Assembly (NCBI RefSeq): GCF_009389715.1 | Contig: NC_052393.1 | Coordinates: forward strand, 5,146,001 to 5,210,000 | Direction: 5' to 3' | DNA length: 64,000 nt | Source: Phoenix dactylifera | Taxonomy: Eukaryota; Streptophyta; Magnoliopsida; Arecales; Arecaceae | Part shown: in pieces, positions 26,201 to 39,192 of the stretch | How the letters are laid out: each line of letters begins with the position of its first letter | How positions within the stretch are numbered: position 1 is the stretch's first letter | Made by a program: the position numbers and the translations under genes | The notes under the pieces: model-generated | Databases searched by the model: none | The model's input: the letters and a program-made list of their open reading frames with translations, nothing else | Told to the model about the DNA's origin: nothing

Positions 26201-29200
26201 CTCATTTAAAATGAACCTCCATGATGAATAATTGTATATTTTATATTGAAAGTGAACATTTAGCAATCGAGAACTGTAAGATAACTGCTCCAGGTCCATT
26301 CTATCTTATCCTCAAGACTATAGAGACTGGCTTGTATCATGGGAGTTTTCAAGTGAACAAAGTGGGTGGATCTATGCAAGTTTTTAGAGACTTTATCATG
26401 CTAGTGCAATTTCTATTCTTGTAAAGTTGAATCCTCATACTATTTGTAGTTAAAAATGTCGAAATACTTATTTATATTGAGAGAGAGTCCTAGCCTTGTT
26501 GCTTGATGTATGCATTTATTAGCATAAGTAAACAACACGGACGTTTTGTGATAATTGCATAATATAGCTTTTGAAAACTTACCAATGCAAGAAGCTTCAT
26601 TTTCCATTAACAATTCAAAATTGACTAAATTACAAAACTGAATCTCCGTAGAGCCCTAAGCGAAGACAAACATAGAAAATAACCTTATTTAGACTTTAAT
26701 TTTATAATCTTTGAGGATTTGCATGGCTATTTCTAGTCTAATAATTCCAGGATAATTTTGAAGATTGAAATAACGCTTTCTTTTAAGAATTCTTGTGAAG
26801 GTTCAGATGGTAGGGTGGGTCCTGTTGCCAATGTTGAAATCTTTGTATGGTTTTTCTATTTCCATTGTTTATTATTTTATAAGTTCATTGTTATATAGAT
26901 AGTTTGTGTCTTGTATTCCAAAAGTCCAGAATTGACTTCTCATTCAATGTTGATATTATTCTTCCAGGTAGTAGTTAGAAATGTACCACATGTTGCTGGG
27001 CACTCAATATCAGAAAGTGTGGAACAATTCTTTCAAAGAAACCACCCTGACCACTATCTGGGTCACCAGGTTAAAGCTTTTCTTTCTTTATTTTTACCTT
27101 TTTTTTGTGTATAACACCCAGTAACAGATTTTCTTGCTACTACTTTATAATCTAGATGGAATTTTTTCCCATGCTATAGCTTGATTTGTTTTGCCCTTCA
27201 TACCATATTATAAGGCTATGGGCAATCTCTGTCCTTATACCTTTTTGCTTCTCCTTTATTGTGGTTTCGTAAGCTTGAATCTTACTTCAAATCCTATTTT
27301 CATAAGTTCAAATTTGCCAATCTTATTTTCAGGCTGTCTTCAATGCAAACAAATTTGCTAAACTTGTGAGGCGGAGGGAAAGGCTTCAAAACTGGTTGGA
27401 CTACAACTTGCTCAAATTTGAAAGGCATCCTGACAAAAGGCCAACTAGGAAGGTACTCCAACAATTAGGCAAAATTTGTTTCAATAGTTGCATGACATAC
27501 AGTGATATATACTATTGTAGACTTTATACTTGACAACTTGCAGTTCTTTTGTATTTCAGAAAGGGTTTCTTGGCCTTTGGGGTGAAAGGGTGGATTCAAT
27601 TGACTATTACAGAGAAAAGATCAGTGAGCTTGACAAAAAAGTAAGACCATATACTCCTAGTTGTAACTTCCTATATTATATGGATATGTGCCTTGTTTAT
27701 GGTGTATTTCATCTAAAGTTGGTGTCTCTGTCACTTTCATAAAGTAGCAGATCACCACGACTCTCTACTTGTCCATTGGTTCCATAGCTTTAAGAAAGCT
27801 TGCAATTCTTAGTGTGTGTGCATTCATATCAATCTTGTGTTTGCTTAGTGCTTCCACAAGATGTGGAATATGTAATTCTCATATATCATATTTCAGATAG
27901 CATCTGAGCATCAGAGAGTTCTTAAAGATCCGAAGGCTATCATGCCGGTAGCTTTTGTTACATTCGATTCGAGATGGGGTGCTGCTGTGTGCGCACAAAC
28001 ACAACAAAGCAGGAATCCCACACAGTGGTTAACTGACTGGGCACCTGAACCACGTGATGTATACTGGCGGAATCTGGCTATACCCTTTGTTTCTCTCAGC
28101 ATCAGAAGGCTTATAATATCAATATCATTGTTCGCACTGGTGTTCTTTTACATGATCCCCATTGCATTTGTGCAATCACTTGCGAATCTTGAGGGCCTTG
28201 AAAAAGTTGCTCCGTTTCTCAGGCGGGTGATAGAAATGTAAGTATCTGTCAATGTCACCTAGTGAAGAAGTGGCTGCAATTGTAGCTAGCTTAGGGTTGA
28301 GAGGAAAGGTTTTCGAATTTAAATATAATGTACTATGTATTTGTAAGATTCTGGTTTGGTATAGACTGGACCATGAAGCACAGTTGATTTGGCATTCTGC
28401 ATACTGTGCCAGTGACTTAATGGCATGCAGCATGTTTCCATGCCAGTTTATGTCAAGCATTAGCATGGCAGGTACCTAGCCAGTGCTATGTTGGTACAAA
28501 GCACTAGCATGGCGGGTACCTGGCCAGTGCTATGTTGGTACAACACTGGCATGTAATACCTCAACTCCATGGGATGGACCATGTATATCCTACTTGGACT
28601 TGACTTGTTTATCCATTTTTTTAGCACAATAAGCTCAGATATGTTTTGTTTATATCATTAGCTCGACTTCTTAAACTAACTTTTTTTAGCACAATAAGCT
28701 CAGATATGTTTTGTTTATATCATTAGCTCGACTTCTTAAATTATGGCTTGATGTATATTATATGGTTGATTATTTAACATAATAGATTTGTCAAACTAAC
28801 TAGTTGGAGAATGGTGATCATAATTATCTATCAAATGTGGTTAATGGGGCATCTTTAGCACCTCTATCACAAGGATTATTATGCGGATATTTTCTCTATC
28901 TATTCTTGTGAATTTAGTTTTTGGAACATGACCTTAGTTTGATTTGCTTCATTTGAATTCAGTTTTATAGACAAAAAGCATAAATTTTGACCTGATCAAT
29001 GATAAGATATTCCTATTACTCTACAATTCTAAGAAGTTTTGATATACGACAGGCCCTTTGTTGGCTAAAACTTATTTACTAATATCTTCTATTATAATCT
29101 TACCTTGGTTCATTACTATGAACTGTTAGATCAACTAACAGTTTTTTTCTAAAGATTTTCTTTTAGTATATTGTAACTTCCATATATATAGGCCATTCAT

Positions 29201-32200
29201 GCATATGGCAATGCCATTGATCAAATGCCTTTCTAAGTGTGTCAGGAAAAAGCAATAAAACAACTCCAAAAAATGTTGCCAAATGCCATTTTGTTTGTTA
29301 AATTTAAGACATTCCTTCTTATGTTAAAGAAAAAAAAAAATCAATTTGTTGTATATATGTACATATTTCTCTTTATGTATAGATTGCACACTAAATGTTA
29401 AATATTCGCTAAAGGACTTGACTATTTAAACTCAATGATCGATCTTCCAAATTAGAAACATTCACACTATTGATATTCAAATGAAATGCCTCTATTTCAT
29501 CATCCTAACACAATTGTTGCTATCCATGTGTTGCATAGTTTAGAGATTTTTGAAAGATATATTTTTTTTTTCTAGTCATTTTTATAGGTGCAAATCAAAG
29601 TCAGGAATGTGAATATTGATTTGGATGGCCCATTATGGATTTTGGATTTCTTAAATCTTTTACCATATATTCAAAAAGTATGTCTATCTATAACAAAGCA
29701 TAACATATATCTCTCAAGATTTGCAGCACCGGTACCGAACTGGTCCATGGTACCATACCGTATCGACATTCGGTAGATCGAACCTTACCATACCGTAATG
29801 CATATTGATGTTGTAACAGGATGGTACCAATATGGGGTCTGGTATTGAGACAGCGAACCTTAGTCAGGGGCATTTGTGCTAGTATCTTTATGCAAACTTG
29901 CAACCTAGGTGGCTTGCCAAAATTCATTAACCTTCATATACTCTATGGTTTCGATGAAATTACATTATTATAACTTCTATCATAATTATTTGACTTATAT
30001 TTTCTCAGAGATCATATTCTTTATAAAGTCAACTGACAATCTACTCACCATATCCTGGGCAGAAAGGTGATAAAGTCCTTCTTACAAGGATTTCTTCCTG
30101 GGTTAGCTTTAAAGATCTTCTTATATATCCTTCCAACAGTTCTGATGATTATGTCAAAAGTGGAAGGCTACTTGTCAATATCATCACTTGAAAGAAGGGC
30201 AGCAGCTAAATATTATTACTTTATGCTGGTGAACGTATTCTTGGGAAGCATAGTGACTGGAACAGCATTTGAACAACTCTATTATTTTCTTCATCAATCA
30301 CCTACCCAGTAATTCCCTTTATCCCTTGTTTTATGATCATCCATCATATACCCACATTGACTGCTGATCATTTTGCTGTCAGCTTTACATTTGCTTACTG
30401 TATTTGAATTTTAGATGATAAATAATGCTAATCCACTATACAGGCTATATCTGCTATTTACTGTTGAAAACCGTGTTCTCCATTTCTTTGGGAATTTTTA
30501 TCAAGTTTAAGTTTTCATTTTTTTCCCTAGCCTTTCTGTCTGTCAGGGCGCCCATTCTTTCAATTTGCACATAGAGATTTCATCGAATGTTTGTGAATAT
30601 TTACTCATGTGTAATTGGTACTAGAACAAGTAAGTTGAAAAGAATGTCAGTTCTGTTCTTTAGGCAGGCAGAGTTTTGTATAATTTATATTTTATAGTGA
30701 TATCTGCAATTGGCATTCAGGACCATCTGATGTAATATGGTGCTTACTCTCTTTTATTACTTTCCTCATTTTAAATGTTGAAGATGTTACTGCAGTTACT
30801 CCAAAGGACTCAATAGTTTAATAAAATTTTAAAACATGTAAAATTAGCATTTATTTTGCAAATTTTACAGAAACATGAAGTTAGTTATTTTCAACCATAA
30901 ATCTTGTGAGACCATTAAATGTTATAGTTTGAGTCTTCAGAAAGATACTTGGAAGCGCCATAATCAAAGATGAAATGTGTCGAGCATAAGCAGGGTAAGG
31001 GTATCATATATTTATTGGTCATATCTGCAATGTCAAGACTTGGTATTCCCTTATTTGTATTCTAAAGTGAAATTAGTAAAAAAATTAATTTATAGTTTAG
31101 TTAACTTCTATGTGGTGGAAAATTCACAAACAACAAACATTGCTGGAAAAAAGGAGGTGGGGATATAAACATTGTGAGCAGTTGTATCCATGTCACATCA
31201 TTGTGTCTAGCACACAACTGACAGCTATTTATCTTCTTCTGCTTTGGCCACACTAAGATGAGTTTATTTACATTAACAAACAGAAAATGAATTTGGAGAT
31301 GCATGCTATGCTTTTCTGTTGAAACTGGAAAATAAACTTCTCAATGTTTTGGTGCTTGAGTCAACAATATTCTGCCCATGGATATCACAATGATGATGTC
31401 GAACTTGCTTGGTTAACATATTGGGATGCTTGATGGTCAATCTTTTAATATGATATGCAGCTAAGGTTTGATTTTAACAAAGCTCATAAATTTAGTGTGT
31501 GCATGGTGTACGTGTGTGTTTTTCCTTGTGTTTTCTATGTCTGGATCTCTACAGTCTATTGCATACTATGCTAGTTGATTATTTGAAGATAGAACAAGCT
31601 ATGTTTGTCTATTTGCTTTAATATGCGTACACAGGGGTTGCTTTATGTTTTTGATTATTTAATTTTCTATATAATTGTTAAGTGGTGTTGTTTAATAGTC
31701 ACTTTTTCTTCAGATCTATCATGGTACTCTTCTCCATATTACCAGCCTCTACACAGGTTGTATATGCTTTCTCGTATCCCTTGTATACGGGAAACTTAGA
31801 ATTTATATTCTTTGTGTCTTTTTATGTCCATTTCCAATGTTCAAAGTCATGGAATATAATGAGAGTAATCCCACACCCCCAAACCGGCCCATCCTAGCAT
31901 TTCTCACTAGCACATTTTTCTGGTTTGTAGATTACTTAAGACTTACGAACTACGTTCTTGGTGCATGCTTTTTACGGCACGCACCATTTTATTTGATTTG
32001 CCAACTATATTGCCAACTCCGCTTCTGGCTAGTGATGGCTCCTTTATAGAAACAAAGGCCATAGTTATCTTGTTTTATTTTCTTCCTGTGATGGCATGTT
32101 GACAATTGGATTGATGTTTTCTTTTTTCTTACCATTTTATACTCTGTTCTAGTTAATACTCTCACTTTTTAGGATGCATGGTTATCTTAAAGTTGGGCTT

Positions 32201-35200
32201 ATATTCTCTTTATATATTAAAGTTTACAAAGTGATGAATTGTTTGAAGGGGAAAGGGGTACATGGAAACTATAGTTTGACATGGATTTTTAGGAGCACAT
32301 ACGATTGTAATATGAAGAGTAGGTGTTACATATGTACAGCAGGAATCATATGTGATGAGCAAGAAGTCCAGTTTTATTTAGATGTGCAGCCTCTCTTCAA
32401 CATTTTATTATGCTACTTGATTTGTATATGTTGTATGCACTAGTTTTGAAATGGCACAGTAAACCATCTGGACCGTGTTGATTTAGTTTGGGTTGTTTTA
32501 TATCATCAACTGGGTAATTCTTGTTGATTTTACCTAGTTTTATTGTAGAATATTGTCTTCCTTCTAAATTCTCAAATGAGATATCCCAGGGTAATTCTAT
32601 AATATATGTTTCCTGATAATATTTATGATATCTTATTGGGCCAATGAAGATATTCTCATACTAAAATAAAGAAATTAGAGGCTTTTAAAGTGACATGTAG
32701 TACTTCATTTATTTGCACGAAATTTTCATTAATGAACAACATCATTTGCTGATTTGGCTTTGTTAATGAAGGAATCATGGCAACATATTGAAGATAGTAG
32801 CAGCATCTGTGGTAGTCTGCATTATGTTCTCGTTTAATTGGATGTTTCTTAAGGGGCTGCATATCTTTCGCTAGTTTAACTACTCTCTTTTCATTTTTTT
32901 TTTATCCAGAGTACTTATTCTTTTAATTAATACAGGATCCCAAGAACCATTGGAGTATCTATACCAATGAAAGCTACATTCTTTATGACATACATAATGG
33001 TTGATGGGTGGGCTGGCATTGCAAGCGAGATACTTCGAGTGAAGCCATTGGTCATATATCATCTGAAAAATATGTTTTTAGTGAAAACAGAAAAGGACAG
33101 AGAGAAGGCGATGGACCCCGGAAGCATTGATCTTCCTGAGACCCTTCCAACACTCCAATTATATTTTCTCCTTGGGCTTGTCTATGCTGTAGTCACCCCA
33201 CTGCTTCTTCCCTTTATACTAGTATTCTTTGCCTTTGCATTCCTTGTTTATCGACACCAGGTTAGCACTTTGCTAGCAGTATTCTTTGGCTTTTGCTTGA
33301 TATTATCTCCATGTGCTTCTTGTTGAAAATCATTACAGCCTTCAGAGCATGAATACTTACTAAGAAAAATTGTAGTATTTTTGCTGTTCGAGACACAGTG
33401 GAATATAAATATGGCAAATAGCCACTTACATAGTGGTTTAGTCTTCACTGTCTAATAGTGTTATGAATATATGTCATGGAGACATCTGTCTTCTCATTCA
33501 GTTTATTTTAAATGATAAATGAGTAATGTATCAACTCATTCTTGACTCACTTTTAATGTTTGTCTTCTGATCCATTTTCTTATATTTGCTATTTGCAGAT
33601 AATTAATGTTTACAATCAAGAATATGAAAGTGCTGGTGCATTTTGGCCACTTTTTCATGGCCGCATAATAGCTAGTTTGTTGATATCCCAATTGCTTCTG
33701 CTTGGTTTACTCAGCACAAAAAAAGCTGCTAACTCCACCCCTTTGCTTACTATTCTGCCTGTTCTGACAATATGGTTTCACAAGTACTGCAAAAGCCGAT
33801 TTGAACCAGCTTTTAGAAAATATCCACTAGAGGTAAGTTCAATAGGATGCTCTAAACTTCTGGATACCTATTTACAATTTGTATTGGCCCTATATCTTTC
33901 AATTGGAGTTTCACTTATGTTGTTGTTTACATCAGTAGAACCATCTTACTTTTCTCAAAATGGTAGTTCCACAACATTCAGCTTTAATATTTTTAGAATT
34001 TATTATATTGATTTTTTTCCTTTTTGAGGAGACAATAGGCACATAGTGCCTAAAGTATTTCAGTAAAAGATCAAGAGGACTACAGGAGAAAAAAGGGAAT
34101 AAAACAAAGTAAAAGAGATAACGGGAAACCTGAGTTTCAGCAAAACTCTGCAATCAGAACCACTATCCTTCGCCATTCTCAAGCCCCTCTAGCTCTAGTC
34201 TGTTTGCAGGAGGACTTCACAGCATTAGCATCCTTAACTGGAACCATCACCAACCAGGATATCATCAGCCTCTTGATTCTTCTTAACAGCTCCGTGATGG
34301 TAGACCAGGAATTTTTTAAAATTCTGAGACTCCTCTCAATGCAGATTTGCCAGCAAGCTGCTGCAACCAACATATCCTATCCTTTCCGTCATTGGCAAAG
34401 AATACAGTAGTTTTAAGGTCTAAAAACCTGATAAAACTCTTTCTTACCAGGAAGCCTATCCCTCATTTTTATGTATGATACCAGTCGAGTACAAAATCAT
34501 GGCTTCAACTGCTTGTAGTTGGCCATTTCCCTTCATTGACAAAACGCATTTTCTGAGAGAGAACAGGCTCCGACAGGAGCAGATTCTGATCCATCTGCTC
34601 CTCCATTGATCACAAAGATCTCATATATCCTGCAGTCTTTGATGAATTTTAAATAGGTGCCTGAATGGTTCCCAAATACTAGAGATTGCCTTACATCTGA
34701 TGAACAGATGTTTGGCTGATTCCTCCTCTCAACCATAGACTACGCATGGTGTATGTGATATGTTTGGCCACGTAGTAGGGAATCCTATACTGAAAATGCT
34801 ATAATTATATCTACTTTATGAGTGCTGAATTATGTCCTAACTTTGTAGCTTTCCGATTTGTTCTTTTCATTTTTGTGTTAGATTGATATTTTGTAATGCC
34901 TCCAGAGAATAATAGATTATGCGTACCGTTGGAGTTTGCACATTAGACGAGAGGACGAAAGAGATTAAGAGTTATAATACTCTAGGCTTTCAAGGTTATA
35001 ATACTACAGGCTGTCAATAAACTTGAGGAAATATGAGACTGAACAACCCCATGGACATTTTATGCAAAGATGGGAGAGGAACAAAAGAAAGCTTCAAGGT
35101 TATAAGATATCTTGTGTTCTTTCAATTTAAGCCATTAGAAATTTGCTATCTGCAAGCTTCAATTCATGGCATTACATGTTCATTGTTAACCAATATAGGA

Positions 35201-35529
35201 AAATACAAACCATCACATATTTCCCCTCTTCTTTTTCATTACATGTTCATTGTTTTTTAGTAAAAGAAATGCAAATGCATCATTTAGTTTTCCTGCAATG
35301 ATTCCAGGAAGCGATGGAGAAGGATATGATGGAGCGAGCTTCCGAACCTAACCTTAACCTTAAAGCTTACTTAGCTGATGCATACTTGCACCCGATCTTC
35401 CATTCAATTGAGGATGTGGAAACGGGTGAGGTCAGAGTAGACAAAGGCCAATCTTATATGACCTCACCCTCTAGGAGTGAAATCAGTTCTTCACCCCAGT
35501 ATGTATACCATTATGAAATTGAACCTTAA
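21027..35529 (+). CDS. OSCA1: OSCA/CSC1 hyperosmolality-gated calcium-permeable channel
   Basis: A complete eleven-exon gene. Exons: 21027-21346, 22888-23040, 25350-25485, 26968-27069, 27333-27452, 27560-27640, 27897-28237, 30063-30308, 32936-33260, 33599-33832, 35308-35529. All introns are GT..AG, phases agree, and the total is 2280 nt (759 aa). The protein opens with MASLEDLGVSAFINILSAFA and the motif QPINDRIYFPKWY, as in OSCA1 members. An N-terminal RSN1_TM region runs to about residue 200. A cytosolic PHM7_cyt region follows (about 202-355), with FTVVVRNVPH, NPTQWLTDWAPEPRDVYW and GFLGLWGERVD. The pore-forming 7TM region (about 365-640) holds IPIAFVQSLANLEG, SLERRAAAKYYYF, LGSIVTGTAFEQL, MVDGWAGIASEILR and RHQIINVYNQEYESAGAFWP. 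These are dimeric mechanosensitive cation channels opened by osmotic membrane tension, chiefly in the plasma membrane. The exact OSCA1 paralogue number is not resolved. Confidence 0.95.
23250..23299. repeat. Compound (TC)n(AC)n microsatellite in OSCA intron 2
   Basis: A run of TC dinucleotides passes directly into AC dinucleotides. Confidence 0.9.
23571..24525. mobile_element. Putative TIR element in OSCA intron 2
   Basis: The left end reads CAAGGTCCGCCGAACTGG. The reverse complement of the right end reads CAAGGTAGGCCGAATCGG, so the ends form imperfect terminal inverted repeats. The interior near both ends is rich in CCGGTTCGG/GGTACC words. A minus-strand frame (about 24469-24071) reads SDSYYPTQHGVSYGSDF, then VAGLFGWTPSQPFYQP and NAAWLER; this low-complexity Y/Q/P-rich sequence might be a leftover transposase tail. 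No clear target duplication flanks it. Class (hAT or other) is unresolved. Confidence 0.45.
24601..24700. repeat. (CA)n/(TG)n microsatellite cluster
   Basis: Alternating CA, TG and AT-interrupted dinucleotide runs. They create spurious cysteine/histidine-rich frames on both strands. Confidence 0.85.
28456..28543. repeat. Tandem duplication, 44-bp unit, OSCA intron 7
   Basis: Two copies, 28456-28499 and 28500-28543, both containing GCCAGTGCTATGTTGGTACA and differing at a few positions. A third partial start (CACTGGCATG) follows. Confidence 0.85.
28619..28740. repeat. Tandem duplication, about 65-bp unit, OSCA intron 7
   Basis: The block starting TTAGCACAATAAGCTCAGAT occurs at 28621 and again at 28686 and is nearly identical, so the duplication is recent. 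Confidence 0.85.
29715..29862. mobile_element. Short MITE-like element in OSCA intron 7
   Basis: This roughly 148-bp stretch is dense in GGTACC/CCGGTACC words. Its left end is CAAGATTTGCAGCACCGG, and its right end, reverse-complemented, begins TAAGGTTCGCTGTCTC. Both resemble the CAAGGTCCGC end of the larger element in intron 2, so it may be a small member of the same family. No target duplication was identified. Confidence 0.35.
34011..34750 (-). mobile_element. 5'-truncated LINE tail in OSCA intron 10
   Basis: Read on the minus strand, the piece starts in a zinc-binding RT-like segment (AKHLFIRCKAISSIWEPF, about 34730-34670). After stops and shifts it continues with ACWQICIERSLRILKNSWS and a short stop-terminated C-terminus, then a 3' UTR ending in an A-rich tail that appears as T-rich DNA near 34011-34024 on the + strand. 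This order matches the end of a plant L1-type LINE. The insertion is antisense to the host gene, does not touch exons and is non-functional. Target duplications were not resolved. Confidence 0.5.
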
Positions 35530-38500
35530 TGCATTTTGTCTGACCTGCAACTCTTTCTTCTATGAATCCTCTGATTTGAATTTGCCATTTTAGTTCATGT
35601 TAATTCATTATTTTTGTCTCCTTTTGTCTTTCATGTCAAGATGTACATGTGCACACTAATTTGTTTGATGGATCTGTTGCCTATTCATTGTAAAAATTCA
35701 TAACCAGCTCTCTTTATGCCCAGTTACCGAGTTCTGAATTGTGTTACCACTAATTTGCTTAGTTATAAACTAGAATTGCAAGTCAAACAAAACATCAGAG
35801 CATATGGTGGGTTTAGGAGGATTTAAGACCAAGGTAAAAATATATTGATTGAGGTATGAAATTTGGATGCTTACACATAAATGCTGAAGCTTTTATTCTG
35901 AATTTTCTGGAGAATGTTGTGACAATCGGAAAGGCTAATCTCCACCTTTCTACCATTACCATTCCCACCCATCTCTTAAGGGCAACTCCAACCGGAGTTG
36001 AACCCTCAATCTCTTGCTCAAGTGACAAGAAGTGGAGCCTTCCAAACTTTTTGGGGAAAGTTGTATTGTAATCCAAATTGTACAAGTTTGAATCACCAGC
36101 ATTCATTTTAAAAACTGGCTAAATTTTTCACCGCTTTCCTAAATCTTTGAGTTGAATGATAAGGAATTCAATCTAACTGACATATTTTTGCCATCTGTTG
36201 AATGGCTGTGTGGAAACCGGTGAAGAGTACAGAACGATTTGATTGCCGAGGTTAAACTTCAAAGATTAACACGCCAATGGGAGGCCAATTGGGTTGAAGA
36301 ACCCTCCTATATTGAAAGTTCTCTACAAAAATTTTTATGAAATTTATGAAAAAGGCTTTTTTTTTTTTGTACAGCATATCAGAAGTATATACGGTTATGA
36401 ATTTTTATTCTGGTATTAAACATTGGTGCAAAATTATACTAAAAACTATGACTCAATAATAAAGGAATGTGTAATAATTATTCAATTATAAATATAGAAA
36501 CATCTCTAGAATTTGATCTCTAGAATTTGGCTTGAATAAAAAATTATTGGGAAATCGATTGGAAATCTTTGAAGTTCTTGTTGGTGAATTTGCTTCCAAC
36601 CGGGCAGAAATTGGTAAGGCAGAGTGCAACTCGATTCTTTTAGATATGACACTGAAGTTTGTTGATGCTTCTTTCGTCTCTTTGTAAACTACATGCAAAC
36701 TTGCAATGGCGTTACCGCATGCTTGAGCGCGAACCGTAAAGCATGTTGGTGGTATAACCCAATGCATACATCTTTATTTAGAAAATATATCATCTTTAAA
36801 ATAATATTTTTATTAATTACAAAATTATTCAGAAAATAATATTATTTTATTGATAAATATTTTTATTCGTTTTCAATAAAATATTATTTTATTAATGCAT
36901 TAATATATCATTAAACATTGTTAATCTTCTAAAAATATTATTAGTCTTTCAAAAATATTATTAATAAACAAATAATATTTTTAAATATATTTTTATTAAA
37001 ATATGATTAGTATTATCAATATTATTAATATTGTTAACTTTACTATATTTGCTAAAATAATATTACTTTTAGTTAACATATTAAAATATAATCTTCTTGA
37101 CCTGCGGCCTATATACCTCCCTCTGAAGCTACCCAGTCCAGTAATGTAAATCATCAACCTTAGAAAATTAAAAGAGGAAAAATGCTTTCACCTGGTCTTA
37201 CTTACAAAAGGACCAATTGAGTTTAATATCGCTCTCAACCATAGATCTACATCGTATTAAGACATATATTTTATCTATTGAGAGAACGACTTATATACGG
37301 TTGGTGGCGACGTCGGATGGATTAAAGCATCCTCATTTTATTCTTCATGGCTCTCCTCTACTTTTCAATGTAATCCAACCTTTATAGGTATAATTTTTCT
37401 TTTCTGGTTATCTCTATAAAAAAGACCGATGAGAGCAACACAAAAGGAGTAGGTGAGCGAAAAAAAAAAAGAAGCTATAAACCCCTTTTGATATTATTAA
37501 ACATTATTAATTTTCTAAAAATATTATTAATAAAAATATTATATTTATTAAAAATATTATCAATTTTTTAGTTTTGTTAAAAAAGACTTCACAATTGTCA
37601 GCATCGCTGAAAGAAACAAATGGGGGCATAACCACTGTTATTAATATGCTTCTGTCACAATATTTTTCAAGAGAGATGTCGATTTATGATTCGATCCACG
37701 AATGGTCCATTTTGAACAAATTTAGGATTGGCTTATCTAAATTTATTTATTAAATAAATTAAATTTAGATTTAGACCTTGGGTCGAATCAATCATAATCC
37801 GATCTATTTTTTAATTTCTTAAAAATCTATTAGAGATGTTTAAAACGTGTACGGAAATATTAAAAGAAACAGGTCCCATCTTGGCTCGGCCTGGTCGCCT
37901 CGACATGGCCTTGTCGATCCCACCATTGATTTCAACGATCGCGATCTTTTTAATTGACACGCAATGGGAGCGTGCCGGTGTCCCCGGGCAAAACCAACGT
38001 CTGAATATAAACGTTTAACAAGAAATTGACACACGTTTTAGATTTGGTGCAGGGCGTAGCTTTCATTTCTGTTGACCAGCTAATGATACACGTTTCACGT
38101 ACATCCCAACGATGGAGATTTCTGCGATTCAAATTTCAATCAGTTTAACCGGTCGTTCTCCATTTGGCCGATAAAAATCGTGCAATGGATGGTTTTCCAT
38201 TTTGACTGATAAAATTCCAATGGTTCAAGTGAACCCACTTCCTCTGATGCATATGCATTGGCCATGCATACATTGTTAAATTCAGCATATTGACATGTTC
38301 CATAGGAGTTAAATATGATATACCGGACCTACTTTACAAGGATTAAATACCATATATTAGGTGCGATCATATAAATAATGAGAATGTAGTCCATTGGCCT
38401 CGAAAAATAGATTAAAAAATGCTTGTCGGAATTACAATACCTCCTTTGAAAATGATTTATAGTTCGTTAAAAATATTTATATAAGCAATATGTTGGTTTT

Positions 38501-39004
38501 GGAAACTGATTTATAAGTTCCTATTCGAAATTGTAGGCAAAATATGGGTTCTGGAAAATGGCTTGTATATTGCTATTTAGAAATATTTTTATACGAAATA
38601 TTGATTATTAAAATCTTGTCTCTATTAATGGTATTAGTTTGATAAAGGCATTATATATTTTACTTGTTCGATCCTTTTAGCTATGATTTTTGATTGCTTA
38701 TTTGCCTTTTAGCTTTGTCTTCTTCTCTTTCTTTCTGAAGCTCGAGATTACAATGTGAATATATAGTAAGGCCTTGCAGAGTTGGATCGACCCAGCCACT
38801 ATAGTTTTATTTTGAAACATTCTCTAATATCATGGTTTTGCAAAATTTATTGGAACTTAAAGGATTTGAAATGTTTTATAGGTTTATTTATAAATTATCT
38901 TAATTTATAGCCGTGTAATGTTGGTTGTGGTTCCATTTGTATAAATAGTATTACTTTTCATATTGACCATTATATAATTATTGTTTTATTACTATGTCAG
39001 CTAT
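35530..39004. other. AT-rich intergenic DNA between OSCA and the Tat element
   Basis: The OSCA 3' UTR lies at the left end. The rest is AT-rich, notably 36780-37090 and 37490-37570, with many ATATTATTA words and no recognisable gene. Three imperfect 52-53-bp tandem copies lie at about 38446-38605, starting at 38446, 38499 and 38551 (consensus start TTGGAAAATGATTTAT). Confidence 0.6.
39000..39004. repeat. Left target-site duplication of the Tat element
   Basis: GCTAT directly precedes the 5' LTR and is repeated exactly at 52310-52314 after the 3' LTR, as expected for Ty3/gypsy integration. Confidence 0.9.
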
Positions 39005-39042
39005 TGTTGGGGGAAAAACCCCAAGTCATACATCCACGGAGG

Positions 39043-39192
39043 CGCTCGGCCGAAGTACGCCGACCGGAAAGCCGCTCGGCCGAAGAGCGCCGACCGGAAA
39101 GCTGCTCGGCCAAGGAGTGCCGGCCAGAAAGCTGCTCGGCCAAAGGATGCCGACCAGGAAGGCGCTCGACTAGAGGGCGCCGACCAGAGTGC
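39043..39192 (+). repeat. 30-bp tandem repeats within the 5' LTR
   Basis: Five units of 30 bp with the core GCTCGGCC-n-GCCGACC, mildly diverged towards the 3' end. The same block is present in the 3' LTR starting about 51152. Confidence 0.85.

Noticed and set aside
39043..39192. Regular 30-bp repeats resembling a CRISPR array
   Set aside because: Units are contiguous with no unique spacers and lie inside a plant LTR.
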